NCBI GenBank assembly: GCA_003008705.1 | Contig: PDUO01000019.1 | Coordinates: 678,552 to 742,551 of the forward strand | DNA from: Pezicula radicicola | Taxonomy: Eukaryota; Ascomycota; Leotiomycetes; Helotiales; Dermateaceae | Reading direction: 5' to 3' | Length of the DNA stretch: 64,000 nt | In this document: one piece after another, positions 10,970 to 24,244 of the stretch | Layout: each line of letters opens with the position of its first letter | Position numbering within the stretch: position 1 is the stretch's first letter | Position numbers and translations under genes: made by a program | The notes under the pieces: model-generated | Databases searched by the model: none | The model's input: the letters and a program-made list of their open reading frames with translations, nothing else | What the model was told of the DNA's origin: nothing

Positions 10970-12330
10970 TGTTATAGATATTTTTTGACTAAAACTTAGA
11001 ACCTTGACCCCCCCCCAATAACGTTCCTATGGGCTACTTAGGAGGCTTACGTAGGGATTATTAGCTAAGCCACATAATTTAGATCCTTAAGTAGACATAA
11101 AGGAATCTTGAAGTTTAATATCACCTGTTTCATATTCGTAGATACTGAGCTTAGGCAAGCTTAGGATAAATGCAAGATAATAGCTAACAACACCGACATA
11201 TGGCTCCTGATACGTGTATAGTGCTATGATATATGCTTGGAGAAGGCTTGTGATGTGAATGCCACTTCAAGCTTACCGCTGTGTAAGGTAACTTAGGCAC
11301 TCAAGTTATTCAAGCTACTTAAACTAGGTGAATTACTCAGGTTAATATAAGTATGCTGCTTAACGCAAGTTAGTTACTTAAGCTTCCTACTTAAATTAAG
11401 TGACGTGCTCAAGTTACAATCAAGCAATCTATTTAAACCAAATTAGTTACCTAAGTCAAGTAAGTCTCTCAAATCAAGTGAGTTAATCACACAAAGGTCA
11501 TAACCCCAACTAAATTCACTTTACCTACATCAAATATCAATGCTAGCTCGTACAACTTCAAGAGCGTTAAAAGTGAATTAGGCTCAATCTCAACAAAAAA
11601 AGTAATAAAAACAGGTATTTCATCTTATATGCTATACAGAGAAGGACTAACGTGTTAAAGCACGTTGTAATAAACAAAAAAAGTAATCTATAATAATATG
11701 GTTGTTGTTTCTTACGACCATCTACACAAATTTTTAGTACACAATAGACTCTTCTCTTGAGATAAATAATGCAGTAGAAGTATAAAAAATTCCTGCGAGT
11801 AGTGCTCGTAAATAAATCTAGTGCAACGAATACATAAAACTCTAATATCATCAAGAAGGTATATGAAATAATAAGCTTATCTACAGCACTATAGTAACTT
11901 ATGCGTCAAATACCTTAATCTAACCTCATTAATTCCAAGCATAAAGCTCTCATGAAACATTAGGCCTTCCCTTTCCCTAATCTATCAGAGAGGCTGAAAG
12001 CCTCCAGCGGTAAAAATAGACAATGTGCGGAACTATGTACCGGTCGATACAAGTAGAAACTAGGGAACTACCGAGTTGGGTTTGGTAACTTGGTGAGTTT
12101 CAAGGATCTTCATAAGTCAGCACTTGTAGCTACAGTAATATTTTTAGACACAGCCTCAAAAAGGAGTGGAGGAGATAAGTGAGACTTACTAACAGAGATT
12201 GGAGAACTCCTTAATTAGGGGTCAAACTGCCATCTGGTTTTTGACAAGAACGAGAACGTGCGAGCCTCTTCTTCATAAATCCTCGCTTAGAGAGGAACGC
12301 TGCCACGTGAGCACAACTCACTAGATTCAC
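10970..12330. other. Gene-poor AT-rich stretch after the retrotransposon
   Basis: No convincing gene. It contains a C homopolymer near 11010 and the degenerate short repeat at 11275-11490. The remaining sequence is AT-rich and unassigned. Confidence 0.6.
11275..11490. repeat. Degenerate tandem short repeat (ACTTAAGT-like, about 16-20 bp)
   Basis: About a dozen imperfect units with the core TNACTYAARTYAAGTNAG are spread through this stretch, for example CTCAAGTTA, TACTTAAGC and TCAAATCAAGTGAG. A second array with the same core in the other orientation lies at 57239-57360. The unit boundaries are loose, so this may be a very old minisatellite. Confidence 0.5.
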
Positions 12331-15300
12331 AGTATGCTAATCTGTCAATTTTTTTCAATTTCAAATACAAAGATACTCTGTTCAATTGCTATCAACATGG
12401 GAAAACCATACTCAGAAGCTGTGAAGGCAAATATATCACGTGATAAACAAATATACTCTTTTTTCAAAACCCCGAGTTCCGACTCGAAACATCTCAGACA
12501 CGACGGAGAAACAGGAAAGGAGCGAGAGACAAACCCATTGAAACAAGAATAGAGAGCCCCCACAGACATACGAATCCCACAAGTAAACAAGAATTTGGAG
12601 AAGGCGGAGATGGAAAAATTTAGAAAAGTCAGCGAAGTCAAATCTCATGCATATTAATTTGCAGGAGGTGTCGTAAGTTCACAATGTCAATATCGAGAAA
12701 TTGGTCCGTTCTTGGTACTTTAAGACCTCCATAGATTGTGCGCGTACGAAAGTACTAGTACTTTTACTGTGCCTTACCAGGTTACCTCCGTTCTCCGTAC
12801 GAGCTGCACGAGATTGAGATTGCCGATGCAGCCGACCCGTCTGTCGTATTCATAGAGTTACTTAGTGAACCCAAGTTGTCTTTGTGTTACTCTACCCAAC
12901 CACGCACTACGCACCACGCACCACGCGGGCTAGGAAATAAATTATGAGGCGGCCGTTTAGTAACTCTGTGGTGGACGACCACGCTGATTTTCAGGAACGT
13001 GGCTCCTGCTGGCTGGTGTCTCTCCCTACCCATATCTCGGAGAATATATAGAGTTTAGTTTGAGCTCCTGAGAGCGCAAGTTTATGGAAGAATATGGAAG
13101 GAATTCCGCCAGTCTGGTGCAACGGACAACGCTGAAGTGCAAAACGCAAAAGAAAGATGAGATGGCTTGGGACTTTGGATGAGTGAGAGGATGTTGTTTG
13201 CTGCTGCAGCACTTTGTGAGTAGTGAGGAGTTATGAAAAGTGGGTGCAGGCTAAGTATGCGAGGGTTGGCCGTGGTAGGAGAGTGATCTTCTCAGGGGTG
13301 CGAACACAACGGCAAGGTCATGCAGGCCGCGGCCACCACCACAACCTCAATCTGAAACGCTCACGACGCCACGACTGGCACAACTTGAATCCCCTGCTGA
13401 GCCGTATGATAGGCCCAGAAAGTGGCTCGATGAATGGGTCGCAGTTGATCTCTGCTGATGATTTTCATACCGAGACTTGATTGAAGTGATTGAGTGGTTA
13501 CTGAGAGAAACAGACAAACATCAGCTTGGTTTTGCGCAACGCTGAGGGATTGCGACTGTCCAATAATAAACAAATACTCGGCCTTGTATCGATACTCTCG
13601 TGCGCCTCAGTAGTACGAAAGTAAGTAACTCAGCAACTGGGGGCAGATAGCAGATGGGTCTTGCACCATTCTGGCATAGTGTCGGGAGCCAACAGGAGCC
13701 AGACGTCAAACTCAATGTACCCCCCGTCCACTCAATTGCAACTCCAGCCAACCACAGCATCACCGTGCAGCGTCAACCCCTCGAGGAGGAGTCAATGTGG
13801 AGGGTCCAAACCCACAGACCCTGCCAAAAATATGAGCACTTGCAGCCACTGCTCAGCACCCATGTCGCCGCCTCGGGAACCGACGACCATCGCTGCTCAC
13901 GGTCCTGCTGGCTGCTGGTCTGCTTGCTGGTCCTGCGATCGAAGCCAGTGTTTCCGGTTGAACAGCGCAAGACGCATCCCACAAGCATCTTGCTATTTCT
14001 CTTTCCCCCCCATACCAGCAGCCTGGAAGCACACATTGCAGCTGCACGCAGAAGAGGCCCTGGACCCCGTTGAATTCACAATTTGACCCTCCAGAAGCCT
14101 GTTATTGATTGCTCTTTAGACTTCCTATTTTTCGATCAGGTGTTTGGTTCTGTGCGTTCGTTCCCAAAGGGAAAGAAAGAGGAGAAGGCCGGACAATCCA
14201 ATCAAAGAGACCTTGCTCTCTAATCTCTTTGACCTTCTTCTGACCTCACCTATCCATTCTTCCCGACAACGACACACGAGTGCGCCATTGCTGCACCGAT
14301 TCTGCTTCGACGGATCATAGCATTCCCTTTTACATTCGATCGACTGTGCGAGGAAGAAGGGAAGAAGCCTTTGACAGTGGAAGAATTTCTCGTCCCATCT
14401 CCGGTTGTTCTCTGCCTCAGCTCTGCTTGATCGCCAGCCGGGCTCGAGGCTCTTCATAATTCCCGTCTAGTACGATTCTGAAACTACCGATTTTCCTCGA
14501 GAGCTCTAAGTCCTTCCACCACCTCTGCGAGCAGACACGACCTTCGCGGACCTCGACTCGATACCGGTACTATCTACGAAGGCAAGAGTCCCTAGTTGGA
14601 CTCGAGGAACGGAATATCTTTACGTTTGAAGACCTTGAGGGGAACAGTGACGTCTTGTGGAATATTTACGTAGTTGGGAATAGTAACATTTTTGGGGGGT
14701 ACTCGACGCATGATTGATTGCCACAGGCTTTCGAAACACCAAATGTACGTGGTGCATTTCACACCTCCGACAGCACTTTCTTCCTCAGGTACCCGCAAAT
14801 AGGGTCACGAGATTCTTGGGGAACTGCTCCTCCGCGGTCGTGAACTTTGCGACCCTTGGACTTGGATAGCCTCCAATTGACCACTCGCAATCGCAAGCAG
14901 TCTTCTGGGCTGGTACCTTGAAGTTATTCTTGTCATGTGTACACAGCGAGACTGTTTCCATCCTCATCGTCCCTCATTACGGTTGCTGCCCTCAGTTGCG
15001 CTGTTGATGGGGAATACGAGCTGACAATTCCCGCAGTCATTCATAGTGTCGCCTTCGAGAGCTGAGCCTCCAAAGCATCGCCACCAGCACCATTTTCATT
15101 CACCACAGTCGCATCTCGGTCCTGAAATGCGACATCGCTCATCTTTATTATAGAACATAGATACATTTATCGGCTCCTAGTGACCGACTCACACTCTTTT
15201 GCATTTGTTTCTGCTTGGGGAGCTCGACAATTCGACTCGTTAATACACAATACTTGATCGCTGGTTGGACTGAGATATCTTTCGAAACATCTCTATCATT

Positions 15301-15502
15301 CGATTTATTCTGGCTGTGCTATTAATCTTCGGGATCTGACTGGATTGATGGACATAGGGACGGAAAGTGGGAGGTAATCGACTTCATGCGTCTGCAATCA
15401 CGATAGGAGGAAACGACCCGAGAATTTTGCACGAAGGATAGGGAACTAGGAATATATCATTTGGTTGGCAGCCACATTTTCAGAGTGGATTGGGCAGCGT
15501 AA
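12331..15502. other. Long non-coding region upstream of the membrane-protein gene
   Basis: About 3.2 kb without a convincing gene. From roughly 12.9 kb it is richer in G+C and CT-rich, with several overlapping short open frames whose composition looks random. The layout fits a long promoter and 5' leader of the gene at 15503, which is an inference. Confidence 0.45.
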
Positions 15503-18454
15503 ATGAGTCAAAACCAACAATGGGTGCCTCCGACGAGGGCGCCTGTAGGAGGAGGAGGAGGAGGAGTAGGAGGATCAGTACGAAGAGCAAGAGAGAGAAT
15601 GGAAGCTGGATTACCTCCGGAAAAGCCAACAGCACCACAACAAAAACCTTACGATTCATCACGGGATGGAGCAAGTCCCTCACAAAGAGTGCGACCACAA
15701 CTGCCGCAAGCACTACAAGGGCAAGGACCTATTGGAGTTGCGATTTCAAGGCCTACGCAAGTTCCTCAATGGCCATTAGCAGGAACGATCGAGAGTAGTT
15801 CTGATGATGGGAAAGCGAAATATCAACCACCTGCAGGTCGCGGTCCTGCACCACCTCGGCCAGCACGTCCAAGTCGTGTTCCATCGATACTTGATGGTTC
15901 ACGGTTACAGGAACATACCCCTACCTTCCAATACAAGGCACCACAACCACGATACCAGGATGAGGAGGAGGATCTGATGTCCCCTTCGTCAAGGTCCCCG
16001 TTAACTAGCTCCTCCAGACCATCTACTTTATCATCTGTTGGAACAATACCGGATTTCCCAATACCCAACCTCCCCCCTCCTCCTGGACCCCCTAGAAGGA
16101 GCGCTAACTTAGGACCACCGCCTTCGTCGAGGCGAGGAGCTTCATCTTATTATTCTCAGGCTTCGTTCGTATCACCAATTCCTGAAGAGAATACACCAAC
16201 GCGATCACACGGCTCTTACGCATCTAGTGCGGCGATACCGTCAACCTGGGGATCTGAATCAAATTATGAGGAAGACGACGTGGATGATATGGTATCACCC
16301 ATAAGTGACACGAGAGGTGATATCGATGTCATTGAAGAGGGTCGGGAATCGAGAGAGTCGAACAACGATGATAATGAGGAGAGAGGGCTTGTGAGGCAAG
16401 CGAGTATCGGGAAACGGGTACAGCCTTCAATGATCACAACAACAAGTTCTGAGAGGGTACCAACAGGGTTACCAGCACGGCCAGGACCAAAACCAGGGTC
16501 AAAGTTAGAAAGAATGGGTGTTCTTCCACTTGCGAGTCCAAATCCAGCTACAGCACCTGCTGGGGGTGCAGCCCTTGGCGCCGTGACAGCGAGATCAGAA
16601 GTGGAAAGGCCTGGAACACAATGGCCAATTCCTGGGGATATGGATTCACCACTGACTGGAGGAACAGGGTTCACAGACAAATCAACCTCCTCGTCAGAAA
16701 GGAGTGTACCGACCCTTGCAACAGCGGTGACCACAGATATCCGCCAGCCTGCACCAACCTATAATCCTATTTCTCCCCAGGCTCAAGAGATGCTTGCGGC
16801 CTACAATGGAGCGAGTTCGTTGGCACCGCCAGGTGGTGTTTCGCCTGGTGGTGTTTCACCAGCACGCACTCCAAGTCCAGGTTACAGTCGTTTATCAGCA
16901 ATTCGAAGACCGCCGAGATTGGATATTGATGCTGTGCGCGATGCGGAAGCAAGAGGTAGTTTGACAAGTTTGCCAGATCTGATAAGAAGAGCAACCAGGC
17001 TTGCAGCAATGATGGACCGAGGAAGGAGACCAGCTAGCCGAATAAATGATCTTAACGATTTTCCCTTTGCTGGAGACGAGAAGCGGAGGAGTGGAGATCG
17101 GGGAGATCTTGATTGTAAGTTTCATTTGGAAGGTGGCCAATTCCCCTACTAACTAATTTCAGATTCAGCTTCCGACGAGAAACATCGGTCTGGTCTATCA
17201 GGCATGCTAGCAGCGTTTCCTCCACCTGGAGTAGCAACTCCAGTCCGCGAACAAAGTCCAAGGACAGTCTCACCTTGGCCATCGCCATATCAAGATTCTC
17301 AAGGGGCTTTGAACGAGACAGATGGTCAACAAAAGAAGAAGAGAAAATGCTGCGGTCTCCCCTGCTGGGGCTTCCTCCTTGTCCTACTAATAATACTCGT
17401 AATAATAGCAGCCGCCATCGTCGTTCCCCTTGAGCTTCTTGTTTTCAATAAGCCCAAAGCTGGGTCAAGTGCATCGACCACCTCATCAACTCTCGCCTCT
17501 TGCCAAAATCAACTCAAATGTCAAAATGGTGGTAGTAATATAGTGTCAAATGGAGTCTGCTCTTGTTTGTGTGTGAATGGGTTCACAGGTCAGACTTGCA
17601 CGATTGCAGGCGCAAACGGATGTGCTACTACATCTATCCCTTCCACCGATACGACTGGGTCAGTGACGAATGTCACGATTGGCGACGCCATCTCTCGCAT
17701 TATCGATGGCTCACAAACAAACTTCTCCGTTCCGCTATTCGCGAGTGTCATTGTTGCTCGCTTCAATACTGCGAATCTGTCTTGCATATCCGAGAACTCT
17801 CTCATAACGTTCGATGGTCTAGACTCTCGAACCGGGGACTCTGCGGATGCGGTAGTTCCAACCACAACAGCAGCAGCAGCTAAGCGTGAAGAAACAGCCA
17901 TTGTTTCTGCCGCAGCTGAGGCCATCCAATCCGATCCGAGTGGGCAGACCATTTCTCTATTCCCAACCACGTCAACTGTTACTTCGATCTTTGGCTCCCC
18001 AACTGCATCAACAACGATCTCGACGAAAGGAACGTCTACAACGGCTGCGACAACATCGCAAAAAACCACTTCGGCTACGACAGCAACCGTGTCATCAACT
18101 TCTACCACATCTTCAACTTCCTCGGCGGCAACAGCGTCAGCTACCGGTTCATTTACAGTTACGGAACAGGTTCTAGATTTCTCCCGAGTCGCTGTTCTCT
18201 TTGTGCTTCAACAAGAGACTCTCGATTCGGCTATCACGGCTCAAAGCGCGATACAGAAATTCTTCGATGCAAATACCCAAACAACCTCCGCTGCAGGCAA
18301 TCTGTCGATCGGTAATAGCAATACGATAAACCTTGTCGACCTGAGCATTGATCTGGGTAATGGGACATTGGGGCAGAATAATGTTGTGACTTCCACAAGG
18401 AAGAGGGGGGTTATGTTTGGTCAGAGAGATGTTGAATTATACCCGAGTTTATGA
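15503..18454 (+). CDS. Large single-pass membrane protein with EGF-like motif
   Basis: Predicted 967-residue protein on two exons, 15503-17114 and 17163-18454. The intron (17115-17162) has a GTAAGT donor and CTAAC branch. Residues 1 to about 590 are Pro/Ser/Gly-rich and disordered, with proline runs and acidic patches. A basic stop-transfer stretch (KKKRKCC) is followed by one hydrophobic helix near 606-630. Beyond it lies a cysteine cluster with the EGF-type spacing CxNGG...CxCxxGFTGxxC near 650-685. A Ser/Thr-rich outer domain then follows, with likely O-glycosylation. A type II-like orientation with a cytosolic N-terminus fits the charges. The family is known in filamentous fungi only as a hypothetical glycoprotein; the function is unknown. 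A wall- or stress-sensor role is a guess. Confidence 0.85.
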
Positions 18455-19417
18455 CAGCCAGCCAGTTGTCAGTGATCGAGACAGACAACTGTGGAGAGTG
18501 TTGTGTATATATAACGACCTGCGTTTTAAATATGCTCTAGCAAGCGACTTGAGCAAAAGTTTCCTTTCTTGTGTTTAGTACCTATATGTCTGGGTCTGGC
18601 TTGCTCCTGTGGTTATTTTTCCACAATCGGTGTTTTGGTGAAAGCAGATAAGAAAGCGGAGCGTGGGAATTTTCTTTTCTAAACTTATTTTCTTGGACCA
18701 TATATTTAGTGCTCAGTGAGCGTCTGCATTCCTTGTTGCTTTCTTATCTTTTTATATACCTGTAAGGCGGAAGTAGGGGAGACTGGATGGGAAGTTGAAT
18801 GGAAGGAGGTGGGAATGTGGATGGGAATTGTATGATCATCGAGTTGTGAGAGAAAGCAGTGATGTAAGAGGGGAAGAGTAAGTAGTTGTAATGAAAGAAT
18901 ATCATGCCATGCCATTGTGGTTCTTGTTACTTCGCTGCAATGTGATTTGACTGAGATAGATAATACGAAATCTGAGATTCTGAGGCCGCGATTTGAAGCA
19001 AATTTTAGTACTACTGCCATAAATGTTATTCTACTACTTTCAAAAGTCTAGTTTTTGCACCGGCCTTCGGAGACAATAGTTCTTGATATGGAGGTGAATT
19101 TATAGGCGCTATTCCTAATTAGGTGTGGAGGAAGCCTGTTTGACGTCAAAGTTTGTGAACCAGACCTAGTCCTCTAATCTGAGTTGTTCCACTTTTGATA
19201 ACTATTTAAACATCCAATTAAGTATTATTCCACATCTATCTATCTGACTACCTGTCTATGTATCCTTACTCTAGGGTATCTCGACTTGACTTGATTTATT
19301 CCATCTGTATGCTATGCTGTTAGGAAAGGAAAGGAAATGAAAGGAAGGACAAATAATCAACACTCGGCTCAGGGTATCACACAGTTACATCAAGAAACCA
19401 AACCCTCCACCTTTCCT
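18455..19417. other. Tail-to-tail intergenic region
   Basis: Lies between the 3' ends of the membrane-protein gene (+) and the flippase (-). It is AT-rich and must hold both 3' UTRs. No gene is seen. Confidence 0.55.
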
Positions 19418-22400
19418 TCACCCACCACCACCTCCTACCTCCCTCCCCTCGCCAACCATCCTCCCCCTCCTCTTCTCCTCCCTCTCCACCTCCTGCCAAA
19501 CCTGAATCTCACCCGGCCATCCCCAAATAATCAACGTATCAACAACAATCTCGATACAAATAACTACTCCTAATACAATCCCTAAGACTGCCCACCATCT
19601 GATGTCTCGTCCGAATATTTCCATAAAGGAGTGGTAGACTGCGTAGGGTCCGGGTGATTTGGCGTAGATGTATGAGAGGATGATGTTCCATATCCACCAG
19701 CTGTAGGGGGTTAGTTTTTGTGGTTTTGTGGTTTTGTGGTTTTGTGGTTTTGGGGGTTGGGGGTTTTTGGAGGAGGGAGAGGGGAGAGTTGTGAGATTAG
19801 GATGTTAGGGGAAGATGGAATATGGGAGGAAGAATTGGGGAGGTGAGGTTTTTGCTTACCCCCATATTGTTAATACACAACAGAAGATTGGAATCCAGGT
19901 TTTGTAGTGGTATTGGAGGACACTATTAAGATGAGAGACTGGTTAGTTGATGTGTTGTGGTGAGAGATGGCGAAGGACTTGTGTTTCCTTTGCTTTTGGG
20001 CAAGGGAAGGGAACTTACAGAAGTTTGACATTAATGAAGACAACAGCTACTGAAAAGCCTAGATCGCCTAAAGCGAAGAGACTTTGATCTTTCGTCATCG
20101 ACACAATACCATAAAGGGAATAAATCAAAAAATAAATAATAACAGCTTCCGAACCAGCCATAATCATCCAGTATGTATACTTCCTCATATTAAACCCTTG
20201 ATTCCGTTGTCCATACCCATATAATTCCGGCACTGCTAAAAGTGTAGCAGCGGAGAGATCTTGTTCAAAGATTCCGGGTATCATAACTGGTAGGGATGTG
20301 AAGAGGGTATTCCAGACTGTTAAGGAAGCCGATTCGAAGAGTGAGGTTCCCGTATATCCGTTCCAGCGTTGATAGAGGATTTGAATACTGTAGAAGAGCA
20401 TTTCTTTCCAGAATGTTAGTAGGATGAATTTTGCGGTACGGATGTAGTTCCAATGTCCGTGTACTAGTAGAAGACGCTGAAGGAAGCGAAATTGTGCTAT
20501 TGAGTAGTCGGCTACTCGTGCTGCTTGAAGACCTTCTTTTCCGCTTATTCCAACTCCGACGTGGGCTTCTTGTATCATGGCGATGTCGTTCCCTCCATCT
20601 CCAATAGCAAGGGTGATTGAACCTTTGACTTTCTGTCGGATATTCTTTACGATTGTGGCTTTTTGGGAAGGAGATGCTCGGCAGCAAATCACAGAATTGG
20701 TTTTGATTAGTAACTCATAGAACTTGGTAGCAGTGGTCATATCGCTTTCAATCTCACTCAACGTTTGACCGTCTATGATGACGACGGAGTGAGGTATTTC
20801 CCCATCAGCGAGTTCTTGGAGCGCAGCAGTTATTTGCTGGTGAATATCCGCTGTGGCATTTGCACAATCCAGAGTAATGAGGTGTGAATAGCTTTTGCAG
20901 ATGCGTGCAGACTGAGCGATGTTGATGGCAGTCTCGCGCTTATCACCTGTAAGCATCCAGATTTGAATATCTGCACGCTGTAATTTATCGATCGTCTCCG
21001 GAACTCCTATTTGAAGCTTGTCCTCAATACCTGTTGCACCTGCGATATCGAAGTTTTGCTCGATAATCTCGGCAGCTGCTTCGATTAATTCCTGTCGTCC
21101 AGTAAGACTTGTTGTAGCGTTGTGGTAGACCTTTTTCCAGGCAGTGTATTCTTCTTCGTCAATAAAGCGATATCCATAGACTAATGTTCTCAGGCCTTCA
21201 CATGCGAAGTCGTGGATGTGTTGGAGGCAATGCTCGAACTCAACAGCGTCGGTATCTGTCCGGCTTGAGAAGTAATCCTCCTGTGTCGCAGACCCCTGTC
21301 CAGGAGGAGTAAGGAAGCCACTGGGGTCACGTCCCATGGATCTTCTTGGAGGCCCCGGTGTATTCCTGAAGGCATCGTTGTCAATACTTTGCCCTCGTGA
21401 GTTCAGTGCGGCAAGATCGCTCTGGAGGGGGTCCAATGCAACAGAGTTCAATCGGGTGATTTCATAGGATGTGCTTCTCCTACTCATGCTTGGTCTCAGA
21501 TTTAAGCTAGGCCTGTGGAAACTAGGTCTTGGCTGTAGCTCTGCAGTGCGGTCATAAGATGAGCTTCTCCTGTTTACGCCAGGTACACTGAGACTTAAGC
21601 TCGGCCTCTGCATGCTATTCCGCGACTCCTTCCGAACGATGGCTTCCTCAACCTCCATAGATATACGCTGACTATGCACACGCTCGATTCGAGAGGCTGC
21701 CTGCAAAGCAACAGAAGATAATTTGCACTTTGACAGAATGACTGAGTCTGCGCCCTTACAGAATATAACAATCCTGCCATTTGGGCATCTGACAATTATA
21801 GACATGCGTTTTCTCTTGCTACTGAACTCGATCACATCGAGAACTTCATAAGTCTCTTGAACATTAGTGCCCGTCTTCAATGTTATGGAGCGGGAATTCC
21901 TGTCTGTAACAGCATATCCAAGATCTCGAGCAGCCTCGAGTAGGGCGAGTTCGTCTGGGGATGCTGCTTGAAAGCTGATCTCGCCATTCTTTTGGGTCTC
22001 GGGAAATCCGGTATGACATATTCCCAAAGATAAGAGGAAAAATGAGACTTTCTGAGAAAATACGCTGCTGGGGTTTCGTTGAATGGATTGCAGTAGCTCA
22101 TCCGTACTAAGCTGTTTTCGCGAAGCTGTAGGTGCGTCTGGAGAATGTATCTGTATTGAGTTGTCTCGTTCTGGATTGGATACAGGCTGGGAAGCCATCG
22201 TAGTGCCGCTGTCTGTTATCATTGCATTAGTTCGACTAAGAATATTTGGAGGACCCAAAATGTGTGCTTGGGCAACTCAAGATTTGAATTGAGGAGTTCA
22301 TAACTCACAATGATGCCCATCCAACCCTTCATCACTATGCGCCCAAGCAGTTCCAGCAACACTCATCTTCCGAAATCGCATAACATTCTCCGTCAATGTC

Positions 22401-24244
22401 CCAGTCTTATCCGAGAAAATATAATTGACCTGTCCAAGGTTCTCATAAATATTCTGCGTATTCGAGACCATTGGCGTATCAGAAACCGGATCATACATCT
22501 CGATATCCTGAAGCATTAAGAACTGGGCGAACTTGATAAGCTCTAAACTGACGTAGAGAGCCAGAGGGATCAAATTGTTATACATGATAGCAAACCCGAT
22601 GAAGATGTCTATCCAGCGAACATGCGCTCCGGATAGGTACCATGCTTTCTTTTCGTAGACGTCTGTCCAGATCTGGTAACCGGCTGTACAGCCTACTGAA
22701 AGTAACACGACGAAGACGGCGAGAAGGATCACGACTTTATTCGTCATTGACTGGATGGCGGGGGATTTAGTGTGGGGGTTCTTGCTGGCATTCATGCGGA
22801 TCTTGCACTCCTCGCCAGTATTGATCACCATCCCTATAGCTCTAGTAGTATTCCTGAGGGTACTACCCCGATAAATCACGTTGTCTAGCGTTAACGGTAG
22901 TGTTGTGCCATTGACTGATACCTTCCCGTTGAAATCATATAGATCGAGATTGGGGTCCTCAACGACGAAATGAGCGTGGCAATTTGAAATCTCCGACGTA
23001 CTCCGACATTGCAGCAGACGTGGAGGTTGCCTGTTTTTGAGATTTGTTTCGCCGTCCAGAGCCATCGTTTCAACATATGCAATGCTATCTCGACCTTCAA
23101 CATGAAGGAGGACGATATCTGCAGGTATTTGCTCATTTCGCTTCAGCATGATGATATCTCCAACTTTAACATCGGTCCACTTCACAATCCCCCAGAGATC
23201 AGATTCAAGACTGTCACAGTCATCGCTTTGCGAAGAAAGAGAAAACGTGTCGGTGCTGCCTTTCCCTTGATCTGCTTTGACCTTGCTTCTGAATTCCGTC
23301 CACCATCTTTCCATAACTTCTGTGAACTTATGCTGCAAGCTATGATCTCTTTGTCCTTCAATTCCGCCGGGTTTAAATCCGTAAAGTACTCGTACCATTC
23401 GTCGGTTCTCAACTCTGTCCAGTCGATAGCGTTGAAAGTCATCATAGCCTTCTCGAGAGATGGTTAAGACTAAGAAAACTAAGAGCGGTAGAATAGTTGT
23501 ATAGGTTCCAGTTGTGCTTAAACCGGGTATCAATTGCAGTATTCCCATCACCAGGAAGTAAACGTTAGCAAGTTTTGAAAATTGAAACCAAAGTTGTCCA
23601 GGGAGGAAAGTCCAAATGGTGTATCGACTAGACCTGACCGAATTATTGATATATCCCTTCCCCGTTCTTTCATCGATGAGTGGAGTGCCTCGAGACGCAT
23701 CAAGGATAATATGGCGACCATCTTTAGTTGGAGGAAGTTCCCGCCTTCGTAGGAGTCCCTCTATGATCCACTTTTTGTAATACAAGTTGATATGCCTTGC
23801 GATCATTGCCCTTCGCAATTGCATCCTTGACTTGGATCTCGCGTAAGGGTTCATTGTAAAGGACTCCTTAACAGCAGCCCCGGATTCACTGTGTGCTCCA
23901 CGGGCTCCTTGAATTTTGGCGGCTATTTGAGAATCGAAGGAACTACTCTGGGTCTTTACACCCTGGGCATTGGGATTAGCTTCCCCTACGCGGCTGTCAA
24001 CCAAGTTCGAACTCAACAACTGAGGCTCTATACTGGTGGGCCCAACATAGCCTTGCTGATCGTGAGTTGTGTTCTGAAATAAGGCGTTTCCTGGTTGAGG
24101 CTGGGCCCCGTTTCTTGCATTTGGTTGATTTGGATTTGATGTAGAGTAACCAGCCGAAGCACTCGTGACTGGCTGTATCTGTGAATTTGGTGTTGAGCCC
24201 TCCAGCCCCCCTAAGCTGGCACCATTTCCATTTGAGTCATGCAT
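19418..24244 (-). CDS. P4-type phospholipid flippase, Dnf3-like
   Basis: Predicted aminophospholipid-translocating P-type ATPase of 1491 residues. It should move phospholipids to the cytosolic leaflet of Golgi or plasma membranes, with a Cdc50-type partner. Exons are 24244-22309, 22212-20019, 19922-19860 and 19700-19418, all in phase. Visible motifs are DGETNLK of the actuator domain, the phosphorylated Asp612 in SDKTGTLTEN, CKGAD of the nucleotide domain, LTGDKRETA and GDGGNDIAM. Helix pairs flank these. A Ser/Arg-rich insert of well over 100 residues follows CKGAD; large inserts there are usual for the Dnf3 branch. The first in-frame ATG (24244) is used. The frame is open about 100 bp further upstream without an ATG, so an extra 5' exon is possible. 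Confidence 0.93.
19714..19752 (+). repeat. TTTTGTGG microsatellite in a flippase intron
   Basis: About five tandem copies of an 8-bp unit (TGTGGTTT) inside the last intron of the flippase gene (19701-19859), followed by a G/T-rich tract. Confidence 0.7.

Noticed and set aside
13654..14086. Two overlapping plus-strand frames of about 140 codons
   Set aside because: They cover the same bases in different frames, show no family motif and have CT-rich composition typical of the non-coding leader.
17590..18108. Antisense 172-codon frame inside the membrane-protein gene
   Set aside because: Val/Ala-rich shadow of the Ser/Thr-rich coding strand.
22276..22308. A 33-bp intron in the flippase gene
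   Set aside because: Too short. A later acceptor (22214-22213) with a CTAAT branch just upstream also restores the frame and gives a normal-sized intron.
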